Made by a program: the position numbers and the translations under genes. DNA of 9,353 bases from assembly GCA_012520135.1 (NCBI GenBank), contig JAAYOX010000127.1:1-9353 (forward strand). Reading direction: 5' to 3'. Below are positions 1 through 4,832 of the stretch, piece by piece. The DNA is from Clostridia bacterium. GTDB taxonomy: Bacteria > Bacillota > DULZ01. The notes below the pieces were generated by a model. The model saw nothing but the letters and a program-made list of their open reading frames with translations, had not been told where the DNA came from and did not search any database. Each line of letters opens with the position of its first letter. Within the stretch, counting starts at the first letter, position 1.

Positions 1-1
1 C

Positions 2-1339
2 GGCTGGACCGCCAGCGATAATGTGGTTGCCGGTAACGAACTTCCTTTTGAGGGGACTCAGGTGGCTAACTTTCTTACCGGCGTAGCTTTTTTGTTCCAG
101 GATGTATCCCTGGAGGGCCTTTGCAACAGCCCTTTGTTTTTGAGCTTTAATGTGGTGAGCAATGAACAACCTAAATTTACCGTGGAAGTAATATGGCTGG
201 ACATTGAACGGGATCCTATTGGCACCGGTCTTAGAATGTTTATTCCTCCGAATACAACTGACAATCCTAACGCCAGCAATGCCCGGGTCACCTTTTTTAA
301 TATTACTGACCGCCCGCCTAAGGAAGCCGCTTATGCCAGGCTGCTGTTCAGTAAAGCTTTTTCGGAGGAAGATTCGTTTGTATCCTTAGATCAGGTAGTT
401 TTAGTTCCGGTCAAGACCGGTAACTTGGTCAACAATCCCGGTTTTGAAGCCGGTTTAACGGATTGGTCCGGGCCTACTTTTCAACCAAATTTTGTGGCAC
501 CCTTGGAAGGAGTTGCTGATGCTTTCACATCCACCGGGGGTACCCTTAGCCAGGATGTGCCTATTGATAACCAGCCGGCTAATTCTTCTTACGTGCTCAG
601 TTTCGGAGCCTTTGCCCAGGGAATAAGTGTTCCGCTGCTGGTCCGCGTCCTCTGGCTCGATCAGGGAGGGAATACCATCGGTCCCCCTGGGCTAAACATT
701 GATCTTCCCATTGGTACACTGGGGGTGCAAGATAACTATCTAACTTATCTGGATTTGACCGGTCCAGCCCCCGCCGGTGCAGTAACTGCCCGTATCTTGT
801 TCAACCCGGGAGTAACAGAGGAAGATAGCTTTTTTAAATTAGATCAGGTTATTTTGGCCAGGGCAGGTACCGCAAACTTAGTGGAGAATCCCAGTTTTGA
901 AAACGGTGAAGAGGGTTGGACCTTTGTGAACGCGCTAGTGGAAGGTTCAATTGACTCTTACGAAGGAGCTTCAGTGGCTATTATTGATGTAGACGGGGGA
1001 GTAATTTTTCAGGATGTTCCCCTTGCCAATGCTGCCGGGCACTGCTTTTTGTTTAACTGCGGTCTTAAGGTTCGCAGGTCCGCCCTTGAGTCTGCTTTCA
1101 GTGATGCACTGGTCAAGGTGCTGTGGTTGGATGACCGGGGCAGGGAGATTGGCGTAGGCCTCAACCTGGTTACCTTTGGGTTTGCTAGACTTGGTGGTGC
1201 TTCCTCTCAATGGTTAGTCTATACGGGTATTACCGAGCAGGCACCTCCCGGTACTGCGGCAGCCAGGATTCAGATTTCCAAACTGTCGGGAAGCAGTGCT
1301 TTCCTGGAGGTTGATAAGGTGGTTTTTGGTCGTTTGGTT
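2..1339 (+). repeat. Three protein-level tandem repeats, about 450 bp each
   Basis: Units lie at about 2-421 (partial), 422-874 and 875-1339. They align at the protein level through the NLVxNPxFExG start, QDV, WLD and LDQVV landmarks. The DNA itself is clearly diverged, so these are old duplications and not recent recombination products. Confidence 0.75.
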
Positions 1340-1342
1340 TAA
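2..1342 (+). CDS. Tandem-repeat beta-rich surface/spore-type protein, 5' end outside the window
   Basis: The frame is open at the left edge (the first codons read GWTASDN), so 446 codons of a longer protein are visible and the real start lies upstream. It consists of three homologous units of about 150 residues, the first partial, beginning near nucleotides 422 (second) and 875 (third). Shared landmarks are NLVxNPxFExG with a nearby Trp at the unit start, QDV(S/P)(L/I) about 45 residues in, a V-x-WLD-x(4)-IG strand, a central (P/A)xxAxxARI-type strand and a closing (L/V)D(Q/K)VV strand. The pattern resembles carbohydrate-binding-module-like jelly rolls and the NTTRR-F1-type domains of Firmicute exosporium or surface proteins; that assignment comes from pattern memory. 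Only one or two cysteines occur and no membrane segment or sortase motif is seen at the C-terminus, which ends directly after the last repeat. Ligand and location are unknown. It is followed at once by a terminator, so it is the last gene of its transcript. Confidence 0.75.
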   Translation, partial: GWTASDNVVAGNELPFEGTQVANFLTGVAFLFQDVSLEGLCNSPLFLSFNVVSNEQPKFTVEVIWLDIERDPIGTGLRMFIPPNTTDNPNASNARVTFFNITDRPPKEAAYARLLFSKAFSEEDSFVSLDQVVLVPVKTGNLVNNPGFEAGLTDWSGPTFQPNFVAPLEGVADAFTSTGGTLSQDVPIDNQPANSSYVLSFGAFAQGISVPLLVRVLWLDQGGNTIGPPGLNIDLPIGTLGVQDNYLTYLDLTGPAPAGAVTARILFNPGVTEEDSFFKLDQVILARAGTANLVENPSFENGEEGWTFVNALVEGSIDSYEGASVAIIDVDGGVIFQDVPLANAAGHCFLFNCGLKVRRSALESAFSDALVKVLWLDDRGREIGVGLNLVTFGFARLGGASSQWLVYTGITEQAPPGTAAARIQISKLSGSSAFLEVDKVVFGRLV

Positions 1343-1380
1343 CGGACTCCGGGAAAAAAATACAGTTTGGCCGAAAAGAA

Positions 1381-1415
1381 AGGGTAGTGTCTATGAAAAG
1401 ACGCTACCCTTTTTT
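1381..1415 (+). terminator. Rho-independent terminator after the repeat protein
   Basis: A 12-bp stem (1381-1392 with 1399-1410, one G-U pair) encloses the 6-nt loop ATGAAA and is followed by five T residues. It lies 39 bp after the stop codon. The strand in the other direction ends in a T/C-rich stretch, so the hairpin may also end the leftward SdpI transcript, whose stop codon is at 1427. Confidence 0.9.
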
Positions 1416-1426
1416 GAATCTGGGGC

Positions 1427-2080
1427 TCAGTTTTTGGTGAGGCGGTGATAGAGCAAATAGGAGTAGATGGCGGGAACAAAACTGGCTACCATGATGACAG
1501 CGATGACAATCCAAAAAGAGCTGGGATGATTGACAAAGGCGAGACAGAGGGTAATCAGCCCCGCTCCAAACAGCAGGGGACCGGCCAAACGGTGGGTCTT
1601 AATCCAGACCTCTTCATTTTCCAGGGTCCAAGGGGTTTTGAATCCGACAAACCAGTTGGGCCTCACTTTCCCCATGTAATTACCCAGTACCATGAACAGG
1701 ATGCCCAGGGCCAGCTTGGTAAACAAGGGGATGCTGGGACGGTAGCCCAAGGCCCAGGCGATGGTGATGAGATAGAGTCCGGTCATGAATAAGACCATAA
1801 TCCAAATAAAGATGCCATAAAAACCTTTGAATTTTTCGTAGTTGTGTTTTTTGGGGTCGATGGCCGGTAAATACTTCATCATCAGCAACAGCCCCAGGTT
1901 TAACAAGGGAATACCAAAAGCACCGGTGAACCGGGAGCCGTAACCGTCTACCTCGCCGGCAGCATTCCAATGAACCGGTACTTGCTCCGGTAAACTTGGA
2001 TAGATGGCTGTAGCCAGGACCAAGGTAAGGGCGACTATCAGCCAAAGACACCAGTGAACTTTAATCGGGGTTCCTTTCAT
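1427..2080 (-). CDS. SdpI/DUF1648-family six-helix membrane protein
   Basis: 217 residues, integral to the cytoplasmic membrane. An N-terminal DUF1648-type segment carries LPEQVPVHWN (30-39) followed by GEVDGYGSR. A C-terminal SdpI-type segment carries GNYMGKVRPNWFVGFKTPWT (133-152) followed by NEEVW and THRLAG. About six hydrophobic helices are visible, near 11-28, 51-71, 88-111, 117-136, 165-183 and 188-210. I chose the ATG at 2080 over an in-frame start ten codons upstream because AAGGAGG (2089-2095) lies 8 nt before it. The gene overlaps the end of the ArsR-type gene by 20 bp, implying one transcript and translational coupling. In B. subtilis, SdpI confers immunity to the SDP cannibalism toxin and also binds SdpR at the membrane to relieve autorepression. 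That pairing is what the context resembles, but no sdpABC toxin genes are visible here, so the signal it senses is unknown. Confidence 0.88.
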   Translation of the reverse strand: MKGTPIKVHWCLWLIVALTLVLATAIYPSLPEQVPVHWNAAGEVDGYGSRFTGAFGIPLLNLGLLLMMKYLPAIDPKKHNYEKFKGFYGIFIWIMVLFMTGLYLITIAWALGYRPSIPLFTKLALGILFMVLGNYMGKVRPNWFVGFKTPWTLENEEVWIKTHRLAGPLLFGAGLITLCLAFVNHPSSFWIVIAVIMVASFVPAIYSYLLYHRLTKN

Positions 2081-2357
2081 CCGCGCTTCCTCCTTCCTTC
2101 CGGGTGACATTCATTAGCCACCGGATCAGTTCTTCCATGACGCTGGTATTCAGGGAGTAATAAATATTCTGTCCCTGTCGTTCATCAATGATCAGGCCTG
2201 CCTGTTTCAAGATATTCAAATGGTGGGAGATGCTGGGCTTGGAAATGGTAAAACAATCAGCGATTTCCCCGGCAGTCATATCTTTCTCTTTCAGTAGCTT
2301 TATAATGTCCCTCCGGGTCGGATCGGCCAAAGCCTTAAGAGTCAAACCTAAAGCCAT
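2061..2357 (-). CDS. ArsR/SdpR-family winged-helix repressor
   Basis: 98 residues, a compact cytoplasmic DNA-binding protein. It opens with the ArsR-family signature LKALADPTRRDIIKLL (7-22), followed by a helix-turn-helix at about 28-54 (TAGEIADCFTISKPSISHHL, then NILKQAGL) and the wing GQNIYYSLN (62-70). The metal-binding ELCVCDL-type box of ArsR/SmtB sensors is absent: only one Cys (35) is present, so metal sensing is unlikely and an SdpR-like role is favoured. A GGGGTGGG Shine-Dalgarno lies about 6 nt before the ATG at 2357. The last 20 bp overlap the start of the SdpI-family gene. The gene sits directly downstream of a consensus promoter whose start region is covered by a long palindrome, which makes autorepression very likely. 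The regulated targets are inferred to be this operon itself. Confidence 0.9.
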   Translation of the reverse strand: MALGLTLKALADPTRRDIIKLLKEKDMTAGEIADCFTISKPSISHHLNILKQAGLIIDERQGQNIYYSLNTSVMEELIRWLMNVTRKEGGSADERNPD

Positions 2358-2380
2358 TTTCTTCCCACCCCTTTTTGGAT

Positions 2381-2408
2381 ATTTAGATAGTTATCTAACT
2401 ATCTAAAT
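2381..2408. promoter_or_regulatory. 28-bp palindromic operator for the ArsR/SdpR-like repressor
   Basis: Perfect 12-bp inverted arms, ATTTAGATAGTT and AACTATCTAAAT, are separated by a 4-bp ATCT spacer. The site overlaps the edge of the -10 box and covers the predicted transcription start of the leftward operon, so a bound dimer would block RNA polymerase. Which protein binds is inferred from position: the palindrome is 24-51 bp upstream of the ArsR-type start codon. The PadR-type protein is the less likely alternative. Confidence 0.8.
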
Positions 2409-2436
2409 TATATGCCGCCGGTTTATTTGCTGTCAA
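2407..2436 (-). promoter_or_regulatory. Consensus sigma-A promoter of the ArsR-SdpI operon
   Basis: On the minus strand, TTGACA (2436-2431) and TATAAT (2412-2407) are both perfect and separated by 18 bp. Transcription would begin near 2400, inside the palindrome at 2381-2408. A promoter this strong needs repression, which fits the operator placement. Confidence 0.85.
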
Positions 2437-2461
2437 GGGAAGATGATGGAAATAATATTTC

Positions 2462-2502
2462 TATCAAAGTATCTTGATAATCATAGTAATTTGATATATA
2501 CT
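2462..2502 (+). promoter_or_regulatory. Promoter and candidate operator of the PadR operon
   Basis: TTGATA (2474-2479) and TATACT (2497-2502) are separated by 17 bp, a good sigma-A promoter about 34 bp before the PadR-type start codon. Two inverted repeats overlap it: TATCAA-N6-TTGATA (2462-2479, across the -35) and ATAGTA-N10-TACTAT (2483-2504, across the -10). The arms of the second recall the AT-rich short-arm, N10 dyads reported for PadR-type repressors, so autoregulation is likely. Which dyad is the real operator cannot be decided by eye. Confidence 0.65.
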
Positions 2503-2535
2503 ATACATGGAAGATCACAGGACGAGGTGTAAAAC

Positions 2536-2871
2536 ATGAATGCAAAAGTACCGTCGGATCTGTTGCGAGGCCATACGGATACCATTGTCCTAAATATCCT
2601 CATGAAAGGGGACAGTTACGGGTACCAGATCCATAAAACCATTCTGGAAAAAACGGGAGAACAATTTGAGTTGAAAGAGGCCACCCTCTATTCCAGTTAC
2701 CGGCGTCTGGAGCAAGGAGGCTATATTGAGGCCTACTGGGGAGATGAAAGCCAGGGTGGCAGGCGAAAATACTACAGGATCACGGAAAAAGGCAAAGAAT
2801 TGTACCGCCAGAACAAGGCGGAATGGGAATTCTCCCAGCGGATACTCAATAAATTGCTGGAGGAGGAGTAA
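2536..2871 (+). CDS. PadR-family transcriptional regulator
   Basis: 111 residues, typical of the short PadR subfamily 2 (winged helix plus one C-terminal dimerisation helix). Visible signatures are LRGHTDTIVLNILMKGDSYGYQI (10-32), the recognition region ELKEATLYSSYRRLEQGGYI (45-64), the wing GGRRKYYRIT (74-83) and a final helix TEKGKELYRQNKAEWEFSQ with a charged end. GAGGTG lies 6 nt before the ATG. The stop codon is separated from the next gene by 3 bp, and the end of this gene supplies the next Shine-Dalgarno, so the two are co-translated. PadR genes next to genes for HAAS/permease-prefix membrane proteins are a recurrent Firmicute arrangement in envelope-stress or drug responses. The inducer is not deducible. 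Confidence 0.92.
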   Translation: MNAKVPSDLLRGHTDTIVLNILMKGDSYGYQIHKTILEKTGEQFELKEATLYSSYRRLEQGGYIEAYWGDESQGGRRKYYRITEKGKELYRQNKAEWEFSQRILNKLLEEE

Positions 2872-2874
2872 ATA

Positions 2875-3747
2875 ATGAAGGCACAAGTCTACGTTGACCG
2901 TTTGTTTCAGGATTATGAAGATACCCAGGAACTGAGGGATTTTAAAGAGGAGATTGTGGCCAATCTTCGAGAAAGGATCAAGGAATTGCAAAACAAAGGC
3001 ATACCGGAAGAGGAAGCCTTTGAGCAAGCGGTGGCCGAACTGGGGGATATTACCCAAATTGCCGAGGACATCAGCAAACAAAAAAGGAAGGAAGTCATCG
3101 GCCAAATGTACATTCATGCCAAAGTGCCCATGAGTAAATATCATGCCATTGGCTACGTTGTTGCCGTTGGGGCTATCCTCTTTGGGCTGCTTGCAGCACT
3201 TATTGTCAATGCCTCGACAGGGGAACTATATACGGCTATTGCTTCCCTGCTTCCTTTTACGGCGATACCGGTTGCGCTGCTGGTGTTCCTGAGACTGACC
3301 CAGGAAACGTCCCGTGAGTTGCCCATGGGGTGGCAAAGAGCAGCCCTTTATGCCGTGGCCGTGGGGGCAGTGGTTTTCGGTCTGGGGACTGCCGTCATGC
3401 TGTACTTTATGGAAGCGAAAATGCTGGAAGCAGTGTATGGCACTCTGATTGCTTTTGGGGTACCGGGCTTCTGTTTAGTGGCTTTTTTAGTGCTCACCGA
3501 AAAGGACAGGTATAAACCCTGGGTCAAGGAAGAAGAACGAATCTGGGCCGAGTACTATGGGAAAAAGTACGGTGAGCCAGGATGGATGGAACGAAGGGGT
3601 TTGCTGTCGGGAGCATTATGGATTGTTACTGTGGCAGTCTTTATGATATTAGGCTTTACCATCGGCTTTAAATATGCCTGGCTTGTCTTCCTGTTTGCTC
3701 TTGCAGGGGAATTACTGATTGAGTACCAAGCCCGGGCAAAGGCATGA
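2875..3747 (+). CDS. Membrane protein with N-terminal permease-prefix/HAAS-like domain
   Basis: 290 residues. The N-terminal 70 residues are a soluble charged helical domain: YVDRLFQDYEDTQELRDFKE, then NLRERIKELQNKGIPEEEAF and AELGDITQIAEDIS. This is the pattern of the permease-prefix or HAAS-like (DUF1700-type) domains encoded beside PadR regulators. About six transmembrane helices follow, near 90-112, 119-141, 153-178, 184-207, 244-264 and 267-284, with a charged cytoplasmic-looking loop between helices 4 and 5 (209-240, rich in Lys, Glu, Tyr and Trp). No ABC ATPase, channel or catalytic motif is visible, so a sensor or anchor role controlling the PadR protein is more plausible than transport, but this is inference. 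GGAGGAGG overlapping the end of the PadR gene serves as ribosome binding site. The gene is the last of its operon. Confidence 0.8.
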   Translation: MKAQVYVDRLFQDYEDTQELRDFKEEIVANLRERIKELQNKGIPEEEAFEQAVAELGDITQIAEDISKQKRKEVIGQMYIHAKVPMSKYHAIGYVVAVGAILFGLLAALIVNASTGELYTAIASLLPFTAIPVALLVFLRLTQETSRELPMGWQRAALYAVAVGAVVFGLGTAVMLYFMEAKMLEAVYGTLIAFGVPGFCLVAFLVLTEKDRYKPWVKEEERIWAEYYGKKYGEPGWMERRGLLSGALWIVTVAVFMILGFTIGFKYAWLVFLFALAGELLIEYQARAKA

Positions 3748-3765
3748 AGTTAATCATTCTGATTA

Positions 3766-3800
3766 AAGGCCGGCTCCTCTAAAATAATAGGGCCGGCCTT
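3766..3800. terminator. GC-rich hairpin between convergent genes, possible bidirectional terminator
   Basis: Perfect 9-bp arms AAGGCCGGC (3766-3774) and GCCGGCCTT (3792-3800), with an inner CCT/AGG pair extending the stem. The hairpin lies 18 bp after the membrane-protein stop codon and 22 bp before the end of the convergent Uma2 gene. No real T-tract follows on either strand, so termination efficiency is uncertain. Confidence 0.55.
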
Positions 3801-3822
3801 AGTCTTACCGGTTCATCCTTGT

Positions 3823-4404
3823 TTAAATTTTAAATATCGCTGCCAGTGAAATAGTCAAATCATCAAAGATGCCTACCTGTATGTTGTCCTCAATTGGGTA
3901 GGTATCAGGTCTGCCATAGGAGCCTTGCTCAGTTAATTTATAGACCATAATGATTTTATCAATGGGATGGATGGTCCAGTATTCCCGGACGGAATACCGC
4001 TCGTATAAAGATAGCTTTTTAATGTAATCAATGGTAACTGTAGAAGGGGAGACTATTTCCATAACCAGATCCGGTGCACCCTTACAGCCTTTATCATCCA
4101 GTTTTGCCGGGTCACAAATAACGGAAATGTCCGGCTGAACCACATTGTAGACGGCTTCATCACTGGTATCCGGTTCTGCCAGTCTGACATCAAAGGGTGC
4201 GGGATAGACTTCGCATTCCTTTCCTTGCAGGTAAGTAGAGATTTGCCTGATCAATTCAACCACAATTTTCTGGTGGAGCCTGGAAGGAGCCGGGGTCATG
4301 GCATGGGGAACTCCTTCGATCAACTCCATTTGAGGGGTATCGGGCCAAGTTTGGTAGTCTTTATAGGTATATGTCTTTGACAAGTCACCGGCGAATTTGC
4401 TCAC
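3823..4404 (-). CDS. Uma2-family (DUF820) PD-(D/E)XK endonuclease-like protein
   Basis: 193 residues, the family's normal length. It has the Uma2 pattern: ELIEGVPHAMTPAPSRLHQ (27-45), VYPAPFDVRL (66-75), VQPDISVI (89-96), GAPDLVMEIVSPST (109-122), then a Lys pair (129-130) and LYERYSVREYWTIHP (133-147). The expected nuclease residues are present (Glu30, Asp92, Glu116 and Lys129 or 130), so the fold looks intact. I chose the GTG at 4404 because an AAAGGGTGG Shine-Dalgarno lies 5 nt upstream and because a TATAAT at 4442-4437 overlaps the first codons of the longer 207-codon frame, which places the transcript start inside that extension. The family is abundant in cyanobacteria and some Peptococcaceae; its cellular role is unestablished. 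The gene stands alone, convergent with the PadR operon. Confidence 0.87.
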   Translation of the reverse strand: MSKFAGDLSKTYTYKDYQTWPDTPQMELIEGVPHAMTPAPSRLHQKIVVELIRQISTYLQGKECEVYPAPFDVRLAEPDTSDEAVYNVVQPDISVICDPAKLDDKGCKGAPDLVMEIVSPSTVTIDYIKKLSLYERYSVREYWTIHPIDKIIMVYKLTEQGSYGRPDTYPIEDNIQVGIFDDLTISLAAIFKI

Positions 4405-4436
4405 GGCTGCCACCCTTTCTCTATACTTGGTAGTAG

Positions 4437-4442
4437 TATTAT
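4437..4442 (-). promoter_or_regulatory. -10 box of the Uma2 gene
   Basis: A perfect TATAAT on the minus strand (4442-4437) with only a weak -35 (TGGGAA at 17 bp). Transcription from near 4430 would give a leader of about 26 nt to the GTG at 4404. Confidence 0.55.
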
Positions 4443-4446
4443 ACAC

Positions 4447-4577
4447 CGTTCAGCAATTATTTCCCAGTTTCTAATAAGTTAGTTTTTTATTTGCAGAGAC
4501 TTTCAAGATATTCCGGCTTCCGGAGGAATAGGGGATTGACGCCCCGAAGGCAAGCACAAAGTTCCCCGCCGGCGGGA
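4447..4577. other. Intergenic stretch with a GC-rich inverted-repeat island
   Basis: No convincing gene is visible between the Uma2 start and the ABC-F leader. The part from about 4511 to 4595 is much richer in G and C than its flanks and is full of short dyads: CCGG-CTT-CCGG (about 4514-4524), GGGG-N7-CCCC (4531-4545), the 12-bp palindrome CCCGCCGGCGGG (4565-4576) and GGCG/CGCC pairs around 4571-4592. It ends where the candidate ABC-F promoter begins, so it is probably upstream of that transcript. I recognise no RNA family with confidence. Confidence 0.4.
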
Positions 4578-4624
4578 TTGCACCGAGTCGCCCGTTGAAT
4601 TATAATTAATATAGTCAATAGAAT
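4578..4624 (+). promoter_or_regulatory. Candidate promoter(s) of the ABC-F leader transcript
   Basis: Two alternatives overlap. TTGCAC (4578-4583) with a perfect TATAAT (4601-4606) has a 17-bp spacer; TTGAAT (4595-4600) with TAGAAT (4619-4624) has an 18-bp spacer. Either gives a leader of about 200 nt before the ABC-F start codon, long enough for the attenuator. The -35 of the first and the -10 of the second are imperfect. Confidence 0.6.
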
Positions 4625-4696
4625 CAATTCGGAAAGGGTAAGGTACCGGTCAGATGCGTCAATAATCCTTTTTAAAGTCTAATCTGCATGGCTGGA

Positions 4697-4716
4697 GCAC
4701 TGCATTAAAGCAGTGT
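4697..4716 (+). other. Upstream hairpin in the ABC-F leader RNA
   Basis: A 7-bp stem (GCACTGC with GCAGTGT, one G-U) encloses the loop ATTAAA. It precedes the leader reading frame by about 40 nt. It lacks a good T-tract, so it is probably a leader structure or pause hairpin and not a terminator. Confidence 0.55.
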
Positions 4717-4756
4717 AGTTTTGCTGTGCATTTCATGGTGACTTTGGAGAGGATTT

Positions 4757-4801
4757 GTGCCGGTGGTATTGTTATGCTTACCCCTTATTTTTGCTATGTA
4801 A
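4757..4801 (+). CDS. 14-residue leader peptide of the ABC-F attenuator
   Basis: GTG start, reading MPVVLLCLPLIFAM, then TAA at 4799-4801. GGAG of the GGAGAGG sequence lies 7 nt upstream of the GTG, an optimal spacing. The stop codon falls at the 5' edge of segment B of the attenuator, so a terminating or late-stalled ribosome would mask B, while an initiating ribosome would mask segment A. The peptide is hydrophobic with Leu/Val/Ile runs and two prolines, plausible for drug-dependent stalling, but no known stalling motif is recognised. A short frame like this can occur by chance; its Shine-Dalgarno, its exact fit to the RNA switch and the ABC-F context are the arguments for it. Confidence 0.55.
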   Translation: MPVVLLCLPLIFAM

Positions 4802-4802
4802 T

Positions 4803-4832
4803 CCTCTCCCGAGAAAAAGGAGGGGTTTTTTT
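4803..4832 (+). terminator. Intrinsic terminator overlapping the ABC-F ribosome binding site
   Basis: The stem pairs 4803-4809 with 4819-4825 around a 9-nt A-rich loop and is followed by TTTTTTT at 4826-4832. A terminated transcript would end at the ABC-F start codon, so this hairpin makes sense only as a conditional (attenuating) terminator. Confidence 0.8.

Larger units (their letters stand above)
4746..4832 (+). promoter_or_regulatory. Transcription attenuator of the ABC-F gene
   Basis: Three segments compete. A (4746-4755, GGAGAGGATT) is perfectly complementary over 10 bp to B (4800-4809, AATCCTCTCC). Part of B (4803-4809) also pairs over 7 bp (one G-U) with C (4819-4825, GGAGGGG), and C is followed by seven T residues (4826-4832). 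A:B is therefore an antiterminator and B:C an intrinsic terminator. B:C also buries the AAGGAGG ribosome binding site of the ABC-F gene (4817-4823), and the U-tract runs into its TTG start codon. Segment A is itself the Shine-Dalgarno of a 14-codon leader frame. Ribosome-mediated attenuation of this design is known for several ABC-F resistance genes of Firmicutes; its use here is inferred from the sequence. Confidence 0.78.

Noticed and set aside
2590..3144. A 184-codon antisense frame across padR and the membrane-protein gene
   Set aside because: It is the mirror of two recognised genes with clear start signals; its Phe/Leu-rich composition is that of a complement shadow.
4405..4446. A 14-residue longer Uma2 protein starting at GTG 4446
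   Set aside because: Its first codons coincide with a perfect TATAAT -10 box, and the better Shine-Dalgarno precedes GTG 4404, which gives the normal family length.
4511..4600. Cobalamin-riboswitch-like phrases on the minus strand (GGTGCAATCCCG, GGCGGGGAACT)
   Set aside because: The remaining conserved blocks, including a proper B12 box, are not recognisable and no B12-related gene follows on that strand; too weak to call.
4726..4830. A 35-residue N-terminal extension of the ABC-F protein starting at GTG 4726, ATG 4735 or ATG 4774
   Set aside because: The extension has no family similarity, its starts lack good Shine-Dalgarno sites, and it would cross the attenuator hairpins. AAGGAGG sits 7 nt before TTG 4831, where family homology begins.
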